Assembly (NCBI RefSeq): GCF_028583425.1
Contig: NC_072806.1
Location: forward strand, 34,642,001 to 34,706,000
From: Eublepharis macularius
Lineage: Eukaryota; Chordata; Lepidosauria; Squamata; Eublepharidae
Reading direction: 5' to 3'
DNA: 64,000 bases
Under the pieces are notes generated by a model. The model made no database searches, was not told the origin of the DNA, and saw only the letters and a list, made by a program, of their open reading frames with translations. The translations under genes and the position numbers were made by a program. Of the stretch, positions 51,712-63,040 are shown in pieces (within the stretch, counting starts at the first letter, position 1; each line of letters starts with the position of its first letter).

Positions 51712-54700
51712 CAGGCAACCCTGTCTTTGGCCAAAGAGAGATTCTCTTCATCTGGGACGGCCTCTTGTTTCCTGATGGGAGATGAGCTGGTGGAAAGCAC
51801 TGTTCCCTTCTCTTTGTGCCATACTGGCAACACTGGACACTGTATCAGTTCTTCCCTTTGAGATCCTCTTCTGGGAAATGAGGGGCGCTTGTTACGTAGC
51901 AAGTCACAGCCATGTGATCACACTCTGGTGGTGCCACGGGATGTCAGATTGAGCACCTGATACGACCCTTGGGTCGCGCCAGTTGACCTTCCCCTGTTGA
52001 CGTAATAATGGGATCATTCTGGGGTGTTGCTCATCCCTCAGAGTTAGTGGGCATCTGGTTCTAGTTCCCCAGGATTCAGGTGCGGTGGGCCGTTCCTGCT
52101 GCTCTTGCCTATTCAGCCTCGCTTCTGGCTTTTCAGCAAAGAGCGGATAATCTGGGAGAAAAGACTGAGCGCATTTACCCCCCGTTATCCCGGTAGTTAG
52201 TTTCATGGTCATTGAATTTCAGTCCTGCCTGGGGAAAAGTTGTGCCCTAAAATCTGTTAAGAAACATGTATAATAACACTGTGGATTTTAATTGGAAGGT
52301 GAATCAGTTGAAGCTTTAGCTCAGAGGGTGTTCAACCTTTCCAGCATCCGAGAAATCCCTTCCACAGTGTTTTTATGGGGGGGGGTCTCCGTGATGGTGA
52401 TGTCAGTAGTAAGTGGGGGCCAGAATCCCCCTGTCTGTTCCTCCCATGGTTTCTTCTGGTGGCAGAGAACAGGTGCTGCGATCTCCTGTGCCACGCACTA
52501 GCAGCAGGACTCCTCGGCCCCCTCTGTATGGCTATACTTTCCTAACTATCTGTGTTTTGTGAGAGTCCCTCTCTATAATTTCCTGTGCTTGTGTGATGGT
52601 ATGGGAATGCACTGCGTTTTCCAAAGGTGCTTATGCTTAGCACATTGAGGTACAAAAAAGGGTCCAGGAATGCCTGGTGATCATCACCTTCCCTGACAGA
52701 GTGCACATGTGCCCCAGAGCCGGTCCTGGCGTCCCATTTAGAAGAACGTTGAGTGGCGGGGCGAGGAAAGACTAGTGCCTGACAACGTGGACAGCCGTTG
52801 TCAGTCAGCAGTCTGCCTTGACATCGGGAATCATTGCATGTTCATACAATGGCTAAAGCCTTTCCAGCCAGCCAGCTTAGTTGCTCTTCTGCATTCACAG
52901 CGGCAGGATTGCAAGAGGAACGGCAGCCATAAAAACGGGTTTTAAATCTTAATATGAAAATGTCTGAGCGGAAATACACATTTAAGTTTGCCGACTCAAA
53001 CTTAAATCAATATCATTTTTGAGTCTGTAAACACAAAGCAGCATATCTATTAAAATACTGTCTGCGAAGAAAATTATGCCAGAAGGGGTTGGATGCAAAT
53101 CAAGAGGCTTTATGGCTCTCCAGCCTCTATGAATATAAATCACCACGTGGCTTCTGAAATGGTGGGGCTACAAATATCACACAGTGTTTTCCTCCCTGAG
53201 AGCAAGCGGCGTCTTCAGCTTCCCAGGATCTTGGAAGACTTTCTGAGCCCTGCCTGACCTTTTTACCTGAAGATGCAGGAGACTGAATCGTTGATCTTCT
53301 ACATGCGAAGCACATGCTCTGCCACAGACCTGTGGACTGGGAAGCTTCGTGAGCTGCCTATTTGTGAATAGGAATGTAGTACATCATTCTGTGTTCCTGT
53401 TCACCTATAGACGGTCAGCTCAGCTTCTCCATGGTAGAGCACAAGCTCTGCCCTCCAGAAGACTGCTGTTGAATAGTTTGGATTCCTTCACTCTTGGATT
53501 CCAGTCTTCTGCTTGCAAGTGTATTTCCCCCCACTGAGCTGAGCCCCTCCCCTAAGAAACAGAGAATGGATGGGGGGGGGGAAACAATTTCAAAAATAAC
53601 CCGTTTTTATTGCGTTAGTTTGCACACTTCAGATGTTTCTACAACAAGCGACTGCCTTGCTCTGCAGAAAGTTTATCTGCCGGCGAACCGTTTTTAGCGA
53701 AAGTGAGACAAATGCCCACATTCGGCATCTGCCTTTGTACAGAACAGAAAGCTGTTTGGTCTTGGTATTGCTTGCCTTGTCAAAAGCAGCACATTAAAGA
53801 TTTGCTGAAATGGAATGTTTAGGAGACTTATTACCGCCTGACAAGGTGGTGGTTTGAGCCACTGGACTTCTCTTTAGGATCGCAGTCCAGTGTGTCTGTG
53901 CATGCGCCATGCACAAGGCCCCGGGCGTTTAGATCTCAAGGATATATCCCTGCCATTCGTTGTGTTTGTGCCCTGTCATTCCTCCCAGGAGTTCAGAAAG
54001 TCATTCTTGCAGCGGGTTCAGTGTTATCCTTGCAGTGATTCTGTGAAATGAGCTAATCTGTGCATCATGCACGTCTCCCACTCCGCTACTCAGCCTCTCA
54101 AAATATTTTGCTCTTCCTTCTGAAAACTCGAGGCAACTTCAGGGAGTCTTCATGTGGTCTCCCACTGAAGTGCTGATCCAGATCCTTGCCTGCCTGGCGT
54201 TTACGATTCTGCAGCACCAGGGGCCCCCAGATGGTTGAATGAGAATCGTTGCTTTTTGTTGCATCCCAACAAATTTGTCTTTAGCAAATAAGCAACGTTC
54301 AGTAGAAGTGAATGCAAAAATTACGGGGCATACCCAGCCCAGGGCCAATTTAAATTTCTCCATGTGTTGGAAAGTGGGTTGGTTTCTCATGTGTAATTGT
54401 TAAGATCTGTGAATTTCAAGGGTAGTTCATTCAGAATTGGTGTCAGCTCTATGTTCCAGATTGGGGGTTAATCACTTGCAGTGATTTATATTCCTGCATT
54501 CACCGTTGAACAAGCTACCAAAGCAGTTTAAAGGTAACATACCTTTAAATTGCTTTGGTGCTTTTGCCCAGTAGGTTTGTAAAAAACGCCCTAAGCTTTT
54601 TGGGAAAGAGAAAAAGGTTGTGATGGCACAGAAAGCCCTGAAGCTGCAGGAAATATGGTGTTAGATTATTCCATTTTCCTCTTGTCTTGAGGGGGAAGCG

Positions 54701-56117
54701 TGGTGTATATAACTGTGTCTGCTTTGCATGAATCTTTCCTGCTCCCCTGGAGTTAGGAGATTGGCTTTAGGCAAAAAAATTTCAGAATGAGTGCGAAGTC
54801 CTTAAAAACTTTGTTGTCCTTGGAAACATGAAATCTGTCATAGCAAGCAAACAAGAAGAGGAAATGAGCAGTACACATACACACTCCCCATTTGCCTTTC
54901 ACTGGAGAGCAAGTGTTTACCTTGTGGTCAGTAAGCCCTTGTGATAAGCAGCTGTCTAGATTGCTAATCAGCTTGGAGCAGCGGCTAAGAGTCTGCAGGC
55001 CCAGGTTTTTAAAGAAAGAAAAGCTGGCCTGTGTTCGTAGTTGCTGTCTTGTGACAATGTAGATCTGGGGACTGCAGGCTTGAAACTGTCATCCAGGAGA
55101 GGTCCGAAAGCCTGGAGCCGTGCAAATGGGTGACTTCCACGGGTTAATTGCAGGTTTGGGTTGGCTTGAATTCAGACCGTTCCAAACCTGTGGTGGAGGA
55201 ATCTTGCTGACCATATCTACCGGGGGGAGGGAGGGGGGACTGTGCTTTGCACCAGGGTATCGCCACTAGTTTTTCTAGTAAGGTGGATGGTGCAGCGCAG
55301 AGACTAGTATGTTCAGTAAGCAGTTCCCATATGCAGTGCAGGTTTGAGGGGGGAGCTGTTTTTCTACAAACCCGCCGTCTTCCCCCCCCCAGCCGATCAT
55401 CTCTCTGGATAATTTCATAAAGCGTTCAGAATGAATGATGCTGTAGTTTGAGAGGCTAGGCTGGATTGGCTGCTGCAGCAGCAGGAGTCGTATTAATAAT
55501 TAAGGCAGGTACATCTTAAGTAGGAGTGGCCGTTGGATTGATGAATAGGAAAAGTGGCTTGACGATTTTATTGTCAAGCCTAGTTTATGTTTGAGGAGCA
55601 GTTCCTTGTTCAGGAAGCAACTGGTGGAGTAAGGACGGCAGAGCTGTGCCCGCGTTATTAAACGAAATCTGTGCCCAGGTTGCAGAGGAGAATCTGAATC
55701 CCATGAATGTGTAACATTTTTTTTTTTTTACCATTGTACAATACATCCCCCTTCTGCTACTCGTGGAACTGGTGAAGAAATTTGGCTGGCTCTGTTCCTT
55801 TTGATTTTTGAGCGCACAGAGGCCTCTTCAGTGGGCTTGGAGGGACAAAAACACGGGCTCGGCCCACCGCTTTGCTCATGCATATACTAAAGACTGCAGC
55901 CTACCAAACGATAGCTGTGCATGTGGTAAAACAGGTGAAACTGTGCAGGGACTTTACCTTTAAGAGAAATTGGGAGACGAGTGGCCTTCATGTTATCAAC
56001 TGCTTGAGCTTGGCAAGAGGTGATTTTGCTCGGTGGTACTATATGCCCAAGAGGAGGGAATTAAACCCCTTTGGGGAGCTGCATGTTAGGGAAGCATACG
56101 ATGCTAGCATCTGGATG
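51712..56117. other. Intronic, nothing recognised apart from a short hairpin
   Basis: 4.4 kb of mainly unnamed sequence with G-runs (52377-52386, 53571-53580) and a 19-base inverted repeat at 54516-54558. No exon or RNA gene is supported. Confidence 0.45.
54516..54558. repeat. Short near-perfect hairpin
   Basis: ACCAAAGCAGTTTAAAGGT and ACCTTTAAATTGCTTTGGT are inverted with one mismatch around a 4-5-base loop. Too short-looped for a standard microRNA precursor; more likely a MITE remnant. Confidence 0.6.
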
Positions 56118-56285
56118 TTTTCAGGTGATCAGCCGTGTTGGGCTGCAGTAGAAGAACAAGACTCAAGTCCAGTGGAACCTTCAAGGCCACCCAGATATCC
56201 TGGGTTTAGGGTTGACTCTCAGAAGCTTATACTCTGGACATCTTGTTGATCTTTAAGGTGCTGCTGGACTCTGAATTGTCCAGTA
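56118..56285 (+). repeat. Penelope-like foldback repeat, decayed
   Basis: Inverted arms AAGTCCAGTGGAACCTTCAA and TTTAAGGTGCTGCTGGACTC flank GGTTGACTCTCAGAAGCTTA, a mutated hammerhead-like segment. Confidence 0.6.
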
Positions 56286-56490
56286 TGGAATTTCACTTCC
56301 CAAATTCTGGATAGACTCAATGCTTCAGATAAGGCCTGAAAATAAAGATCTCTCTTTTAGAGAACCTTCTTCTTAGTACAAATTATTTCTGTGGGTTCTT
56401 CTTGTTTATCTGTTTGCCATCAAGAAACACAGAGACTTCCTTAGAGTTATTCTTTACTGAAATAAACTTTAATCTTTAAAGGTTAAAACA

Positions 56491-56935
56491 ATGGTATTCC
56501 CCATTACGATGTATGGATGAGAAAGTTGGATAGTGAAGAAAGCTGACAGGAAGAAAATTGATTCATTTGAAATGTGGTACTGAAAGAGAGTTCTATGGAT
56601 ACCATGGACAGCCAAAAAAGACAAATAAGTGGGTACTAGATCAAATCAAGCCTGAATTCTCCCTAGAAGCTAAAATGACAAAACTGAAACTATCGTACTT
56701 TGGTCACATTATGAGAAGACAAGATTCTCTGGAAAAGTCCATAATGCTAGGAAAAGTGGAAGGCAGTAGGAAAAGAAGAAGACCTAAAATGAGATGGCTT
56801 GACTCAGTCAAAGATGTGACGTCCTCTAGTTTGCAAGATCTGAGCAAGTCTGTTAATGATAGGATGTTTTGGAGGTCTTTCATTCATAGTTGCCATAGGT
56901 TGGAGGCGACTTGACGGCACGTAACACACACATAC
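56491..56935 (+). pseudogene. BovB (RTE-clade) LINE, reverse transcriptase C-terminus
   Basis: The frame 56558-56914 encodes LEAKMTKLKLSYFGHIMRR, then a KVEGSRKRRRPKMRWLDS segment and a final FWRSFIHSC, the well-known BovB C-terminal pattern (…LKLxYFGHxMRR…RxRMRWLD…). Upstream, a different frame carries SWIVKKADRKKIDSFEMW with stop codons, so there is at least one frameshift near 56570-56620 and premature stops. It is followed by GGAGGCGACTTGACGGCAC and a CACACACA tail, the BovB 3' end. It is 5'-truncated and dead. BovB is abundant in squamates and known for horizontal transfer between reptiles and ruminants. Confidence 0.88.
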
Positions 56936-57033
56936 ACTTTAAAGGCATATTAAAATGACTCCAATTAATGATGAATACATGCATGCAATAAAAAATTCTC
57001 TTAATGTTTCCAGTCATAACCATAAATGCTTTA

Positions 57034-57167
57034 GATGCAGAGGAGTTAGCTGTGTTAGTCTGTAGTAGCAAAATCAGAGAGTCCAGTAGCACCTTTAAGA
57101 CTAACCAACTTTATTGTAGCATAAGCTTTCGAGAATCACAGTTCTCTTCCTCAGATGCTTTAAAATG
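57034..57167 (-). mobile_element. Penelope-like tail repeat with intact hammerhead-like core
   Basis: Minus strand: the core (57159-57118), then AAAGTTGGTTAGTCTTAAAG, GTGCTACTGGACTC, and CTACAGACTAACACAGC. AATGCTTTA occurs at both borders (57025-57033 and 57168-57176), a likely 9-base target duplication. This copy has no inverted second arm, so it shows the basic unit from which the foldback copies are built. Confidence 0.75.
57118..57159 (-). ncRNA. Hammerhead-ribozyme-like motif, best-preserved copy
   Basis: Minus strand: helix I AGCAU (57159-57155) pairs with AUGCU (57122-57118); core CUGAGGA (57154-57148); one extra A; stem GAGAA/UUCUC with loop CUGUGA; GAAA; GCUU; cleavage expected after the second U. 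Every invariant hammerhead base is present and helix I is five perfect pairs. The deviation from the textbook core is the single extra A before the stem. AGCU is self-complementary, giving helix III only in a dimer. Confidence 0.6.
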
Positions 57168-57176
57168 AATGCTTTA

Positions 57177-59911
57177 AAAGCAGATTGTACTTAGTCTACT
57201 ATGAAGTGCATTGGCATTTCCATAAATGCACAGGCACATAGAAACACAGACACATTTGTCATGTAAAAATATTTTGTATGAGATTTCTCTGAAAGCACTC
57301 GTTTCTTTTCTTGATGACATACTTTTATACTAAATGACATTTGCTACCTATAATGACATCTCTAAGATCTTTTACATGTGACAATAATATAAAAATGGAA
57401 TTGGCCTTAGATTTAGCCGATTCTTCATCTTTTGAATTGTGACATTTTGCTAAAGCCACCTTATGACGCTGTTGCACCCCTGCATAGATAAGACTCTATC
57501 AGTCTTTAAAAGATGTTAAAATTATTACAAGCTTTGATAAACAGATTACGTTTAGTCTTTCTGCAATTAAAAATAATTTATCCACCCTTTTTTCCAGTTA
57601 ATCTGACAAGGAACTGCATTAAAAGTTATACAGTTCACCAAAACACATGTGTATAACTAGAGTATATATGATCAAAATCATATCTCTGACCCTGTCTTGC
57701 TATACAAGCACCATATTTTTAGGTTCTTGTTTTCGTGTAAACTTGAGAAGAAAATGCTTTCAAGTTCATTACTATTGGCATGGGACATCTGGGTTACTGG
57801 AACAGTTCCTGCTTTGGTCACAAAAAAAGTTCTACCTTGTGTACAAGTGTACAGTTTTCAAGACTTTTTCTTCCTTGGAAGAGACATTCAGTCACTAGTT
57901 GACATGTCATAGCCTTGACACCTGTGGCCTTTGCCAGCTGCTTGGATGTTTTGCGCTTATGCCTGAGCTGAGGTCCTCTTCCCAAAGGGCCTCTGAAACT
58001 GATGGGATTAAATGCCCCTTGACTGCCACCATGCAAAACAATTATTGGCATTCAGGACTTTGCCCACTGGCAGTTTGGAGTGAATGCTGGATGGCCTACA
58101 CCTGCAGTCTGGCATTGGCTGTGTTTGTGAAAATGATACACTCCTGCTGCATCTGTTTCCAAATATGCAGACGAGTCACAGCCAGTTCAGTTCACAATCC
58201 ATCTCCAACTCTGACCTTCAGTGCTGAATTAGCTGCTTGGCCCTGAGCAGCGGAGCTTTATGAGAATGCTCTTTGTTCCCAGAGCTCCAGCTCTTACAAC
58301 AAATTAAAAATTGAAGCTTCATAAATATTGTGTGTGGGGGGCGGGTGGGATACATTTGGAGGTATTTATCACCGGCTCTTGAAATGCTGTGTCAAAAGAG
58401 GCACATGTTTGCCCACCTGTCTTCCCTGGGTGGAGAGAGGTAAGGGAATGGCAGTCGAGACTGTAAAGTCCATGCGTTCTCTCATGAGGCTGACTGCGGT
58501 TGGAATGGAGAGATTTCAGTTCCTGGGGACAAATTCTAATCTGTATAATTAGCTCCCGACATCTGTGCCTGCAAGAGCGCTCAGAAGATCAGGCCTCCTG
58601 GTTGAATTTGAGTTTTTTTCTGGAGGGGGGTGGGGTGTTATTCCACTGCTAGCATCTGAATGTCTGCTCCAGTAAAGTGAAAACATTGTGAACGATACAC
58701 AGAAGTGGCAACTGGCATTTCAGGAGGCTGGACCATTCCAGCAACCTAGCCATTGGTTGCCAGTGGTTAGGAATTGGAAGTCATTTTCTTCTTAGCATTC
58801 TGCAAAGCAAGACTGGCTCGGTTCAGATATCACACCAAACAAATTTAGGGGTTTTCACGTAGCTGCTCTGTCTCTGAAATGAAAACAAATGTTTTTAGAA
58901 TGCCAAAAAGAGGTCACAGTCGACATGGCCATTCCCTGAGGGTTGCATGTCCTCTTCTGTGCATTGCAGTAATCTAACTTGACTGTACCCAAGGCTGCGA
59001 TTGCAACTCCTTGTGGATCTTTGTTCCTACATAAAATTGCTAGTGGGCCATATCAGGCTTCCACGTGGCCCTCAAAGCCTTTCCTTGTCTCTCTCCCCTG
59101 TCACCATTGTCGGCCCAATATCACTTTATGTGTTCAGAGAGGTTGTCAGTGACTCCGTCCTGGACTCCATGTTGCCTTAAGATTACTTAAAAACCATCTC
59201 TTTTGTCTGTATCTGGCTGGTCTTTTGACCATAATAAATGTTGAGAACTTTGCGATTACGGAAACATGAATGGTGTGAGAAGAACACAAAGGGGTGGCCA
59301 TAATTGAGTTCCTAGCAGTGCTGGTTGCCATGAGGTGTTGTGGTATTGTGCGTGGGGAGTGGTGACAGTCTAATTCGCTATGGAGTGACGTTGTCTTATA
59401 CCCAGTGAAGAACAGAAATGGAGATGTTTTCTCTTCTTCAGAAGGTTGACATTCTTATGCTGAGAGTTCTGGATCACCGCTTGCGTTGAATGACTGCGGC
59501 TCTGACATTAGCACACCAAAGATGGAAACTGCAATTCCCAAAAATGTGAAGCTTTTGTTTTAAAGGAAAAAAAATAGTCCCACCAAATTCAAGATTGTGA
59601 CAAGAGTATTATGTGATATTTCAAAAGCCGCATAAAAATAGCGGAGAGGGTGGGAGGCTTCTGAGCGTGCCCCACCAGCTCTGCCTTCTGTGCATGCAGA
59701 AGGGAACGCTGGATCACGACAGCTGGGTTGACAACACAAGTTGCTGCAATACGTGCTTTGAACCTATTTGTGGTTAACACTCTTTCCTAAGCCTTTTATT
59801 TTTGTTAAGAGCATGTTTGACGAAGAAGGCTGTCTTTAAAAAAGTGGCTCACTTTTACCTGAGCGGGTTCCTTGATTTACAGAAGTTTCTCTCCTTTCTT
59901 CTTCAATGCAG
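57177..59911. other. Intron 1, last part; nothing recognised
   Basis: 2.7 kb of unnamed sequence up to the exon 2 acceptor. The frame 57899-58246 has no domain. The acceptor is preceded by a clear pyrimidine tract (59885-59905). Confidence 0.5.
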
Positions 59912-60039
59912 TTACGGATATAGAGCTGAAGCGGCTGAAAGATGCTTTCAAGAGGACCTGCGGACTCTCGTGCTACATGAGCCAGCAGTGCTTCATTAGG
60001 GAAGTGCTCGGGGACGGAGTCCCTCCGAAGGTGGCAGAG
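59912..60039 (+). CDS. USP32: USP32 coding exon 2
   Basis: 128 bases encoding residues 20-62, starting with TT of the split valine codon (V-T-D-I-E-L-K-R-L), continuing through KDAFKRTCGLSCYMSQQ, CFIREVLGDG and ending VPPKVAE. It is bounded by an AG acceptor (59911) and a GTAATG donor (60040). The sequence closely follows the conserved vertebrate USP32 N-terminal region. Compared with the mammalian protein as I recall it, small changes such as CYMSQQ for YYMGQH are seen. The exon ends in phase 0. No third exon is recognised before 64000. Confidence 0.95.
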
Positions 60040-60620
60040 GTAATGGCTGTTTTTCCTGAGACGGCAGGTGGGGCCAGGGCATGCGGGCTTTGAGCTGCTG
60101 TGGAAATGGTGGCTTTTCTAAAGTAGCTGCTTGAAACCACCCCGAATATGCCATTGTGTTACTGTTGATTGGTCATGTCAGAGCAGGGGGAGGGTTTTGG
60201 TACAGGAAGCTGGATTAGGCGGGTGAAGAATCCCACTGTCTCCAAGGCTAGGTAGGTAAGATCCTGGGATCTGTGTCCCTATCTGTAGTATAAAAGCCAG
60301 CGGCCAGTGTTCTGTCAAGCTGCGATGTGACCAAGGGATAGAAACCAGGTTGGGCCAGTAAAGGTGAAGGGAATCCAGCTATGCAGGTGGGAGGAGCAGG
60401 CTTGGTTCTTAATGGCCGAGATCACCAGGAGGAGGGAGCAGGTTCAGTCTTCGCATCAGCAGGGTGTTGCCGTGTACATCTCTTGAACGCATCCTGTAGA
60501 AGTGTGGTTGCTGTTTCATTTTAGGCAGGAGAGTAAAGTTTTATGAGGTAAGGTCTCTCTTTGCTTCCGGCTGGGCTGTACCTTATGGGGTTAGGCAGGG
60601 CAGATAGGACGTCTTTGTGA
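60040..60620 (+). other. USP32 intron 2 start; possible LTR-like promoter
   Basis: 60166-60300 has GATTGGTCA (an inverted CCAAT box) and GTATAAAAGCC about 120 bases later, a spacing like an LTR promoter. No terminal repeats, polyadenylation signal or coding remnant were found, so this is a weak suggestion. Confidence 0.3.
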
Positions 60621-60770
60621 TCCCGGTATTGTGCAGTGGTTAGCGTTGGCTTACAATCAGGGCAGATTGGGTTCAAATCCCCAGTCTGATGCTCGCTGGG
60701 CAGTGTTAGGCCCGTCAGACTGGGGGAGGGAACGACAGGCTATTCTTGTGTTCTACCCTGGAAAGTAAGT
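60621..60770 (+). mobile_element. tRNA-derived SINE, 3'-truncated
   Basis: GTATTGTGCAGTGGTTAGCG (A box) and GGGTTCAAATCCCC (B box), then a degraded body. Confidence 0.75.
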
Positions 60771-61705
60771 TTGTATGAGCCCTCTGAACCAGAGACCTGT
60801 TGCAAAAAAGCTAACCTGTGCTTTGTTTCAGGCATAGCTTTGCTGAGCCGTTTCAGAGCATGTGCAGAGGGCAAAAAATGCTTAGCACTCAGTAGCCAGC
60901 CTAGTTTTATTTTATTTTTAAAAAATTGTTCAGGCTTTAAGCCGCAAAGAAAAGGAATGGAGATTAGAATGGGCCCTTCTAATTGAGACAAAGTAGTTCT
61001 TAAGTGCCTCTTACTCAAAGACAAGCATGAAAGAGAGATTAAATAGTAATCCAGTGAATTATGTCCTAACTACCCAGATTCTTTGGGAAATTTCTCAGGG
61101 TGTCCTTCCTTTGATCGAATGCCCAGTCCCATGATTGTACTGAGCAGTGCTCCTCGGTAAACAAAGAACAGCAGGAACAAAGGGAGCCCTTTGCATTTTA
61201 TAATGTCTACAGATCTGAAAAGCCATAGTTGTTCATTTGCAGGAGTGTGGTTGTGTGTGTGTCTGGGAGCTGTTTTAAGAGTTATCCCGAAGGAAGCAAT
61301 CACTTGGTGACAGTCTGGTCAAGGGCTTGGGAGAACCTCTGCAGGGAACCTTTGTGTCCCCTGGCCATCTGGCCATATTGTTGGGGTTTTATGGCTGGAG
61401 CAAGACTCGGTTTATGCTGCACAAACAAACAGAAGAGGATATTTTGGGGAGGGTTTGACTAGACAACCTCTAGATTGCCGCATGTGTGCTCCCTTATTCT
61501 GCCTCACAGGATTGTTGAGACAATACCGGTTGGAGGTGGGGAAGAATAAATACGGCACCTCGCTTCTTTGGAGGAAAGCAAAATAAATATTTGATCAGCC
61601 TGTACTTCGCTCCTCAGAGTTCCTTGTAGGGTAGAAAACCACCTCCCTCTCATTGTAATAGTGAATAGTTTGCTAATAATTAGTAATCATTCTCTCTGGA
61701 AAAAA
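60771..61705. other. Intron 2, little recognised
   Basis: A decayed SINE body near 61490-61570 (TGCCTCACAGGATTGTTG, GGGAAGAATAAATAC). Otherwise unnamed. Confidence 0.45.
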
Positions 61706-61719
61706 CAGTGTAACGTTCT

Positions 61720-61910
61720 GGTTGTTGTGGATTTTCTGGGCTGTATAGCCGTGGTCTTGGCATTGTAGTTCCTGACGTTTCTCCAGCAGCTGTGGCTGGC
61801 ATCTTCAGAGGTGTAGCACCAAAAGACAGAGATCTCTCAGTGTCACTGTGACACTATACAGCCCGGAAAATCCACAACAACCATCGTTCTCCAGCCATGA
61901 AAGCCTTCGA
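61720..61910 (+). mobile_element. Penelope-like mini-element with 14-bp TSD
   Basis: Left arm GGTTGTTGTGGATTTTCTGG and right arm CCGGAAAATCCACAACAACC are inverted. The tail CATCGTTCTCCAGCC to CCTTCGA matches 11355-11494. CAGTGTAACGTTCT is duplicated at 61706-61719 and 61911-61924. It contains a hammerhead-like segment on the minus strand. Confidence 0.85.
61771..61811 (-). ncRNA. Hammerhead-ribozyme-like motif, one stem base changed
   Basis: Minus strand: CCU, CUGAAGA, extra U, GCCAG and CUGGA stem strands, GAAA, CGUC, AGG. The closing stem pair is lost (C to A) relative to 46830-46870. Otherwise the core is identical. Confidence 0.45.
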
Positions 61911-62295
61911 CAGTGTAACGTTCTCATCCTCTCCTCAAAAAATAATGTACACACACTACAGGGAGCAGAGAGGGGTAGAGATCATTTTGTTTAGGCAACA
62001 CTTGCTGATTTCTTCACTCCTTCTTTGTTCATCTGGAGCCTCTGCTTCTTGAAACCTCTGTTCTTAGTGGCTCTTGGGAGCAAGCAAAGGTTTAATGAAA
62101 GAATATGCTTGTGGAGAAAAGCCTTTATTTTGTAGATGTGAACTGTATTAAAATCTTCACCCTCAGTTTAAGAAGTGTCTCTTGGCGGAGAACAGGTAGG
62201 AGCGGGGAAGGAAAGCCAGGTGCTTTCTAAGCTGCACCTGGCCTGGGGCTTGATTCATGCAGATGTGGCCAGTTTCAGGTGGGTAGCTGTGCAGG

Positions 62296-62400
62296 TGTGT
62301 AGAAGAAGAGCAAGATTCGGGTCCACTACCACCTTACGGACCAACTAGATTTTCAGGGTATGAACTTTCGAGAGTCAGAGCTCCCTTTATCAGAAGATTT
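62296..62400 (-). repeat. Penelope-like tail repeat with decayed hammerhead-like core
   Basis: Minus strand: CUGAUAA (G8 changed to A), extra A, GGGAG/CUCUC stem, GAAAGUUC, then ATACCCTGAAAATCTAG and GTAGTGGACC. Matches the 44019 and 1158 repeats. Confidence 0.6.
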
Positions 62401-62842
62401 CCTGCTAAAAGCTTACTTTTCCAGGTGTGTGTGGGGAGGAGGGAAATAAGCCGTAGAGGGCTAAAATTCCAGAAAAGTTTCTCCGGGAAAAGCCTCTCTG
62501 ACCGGCACCTTTGGCCTGCCCAGTATATAAATAGATCAAGGACTAAAATACTTGGATATTACACTGATTAGAGTTGCCAAGGAATAACAAACAATACGGT
62601 CAAGACTACAGAGCCCAAAGATATAATTAGGCAAATAAAAATGCGTGTCAGTAAGTTGGACATTACTAGTACGTCTGTTAGAGCATGGAGGGTATGTTCA
62701 ACTCTTTACTTAGGTATTGCCCTCCCAATGCAACTGCTGAAGTATTTTTTATCATCTGACAGTACCAAAGCTCAGAAGAGCTTTTACTCTGGCACGAATG
62801 AATGCTCTTCCCTCTGCAGTTTTGGAGGCAGATACAAGAAAA
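62401..62842. other. Intron 2, nothing recognised
   Basis: No named feature. Confidence 0.45.
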
Positions 62843-63040
62843 CAGGGCTTTTTTTCTGGGAAAATAGGTGGTGGAACTCAGTGGGTTGCCAGCATAGGGG
62901 GCAGCTCCTGGCAGGAGGTGGTGCCCCTGGTACCACATGCACATGCGCAAAGTGCGCGCACATTCCCGGGATTGTGCAATGAAGTCACTTTGGGTCAGCT
63001 GGAACAAGGGGGGAGTTTTTTAAAGTTTAAATTGCCCTCT
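62843..63040 (+). mobile_element. hAT-type MITE (CAGGGC family), left part only
   Basis: CAGGGCTTTTTTTCTGGG with GGTGGTGGAACTCAGTGG and, at the right, AAAGTTTAAATTGCCCTC, all as in the 45401 copy. It stops abruptly where the DIRS-like sequence starts. The internal hairpin and right end are missing. Confidence 0.8.

Larger units (their letters stand above)
13007..59911 (+). other. USP32 intron 1 (46.9 kb)
   Basis: The donor GTGAGC follows exon 1 at 13007. The acceptor is a pyrimidine-rich tract ending CTTCTTCAATGCAG at 59911. Phase 1 at both ends gives an uninterrupted reading frame. The intron holds at least 25 recognisable transposon copies listed separately and no other exon I can support. 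A very long first intron is usual for this gene. Confidence 0.9.
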
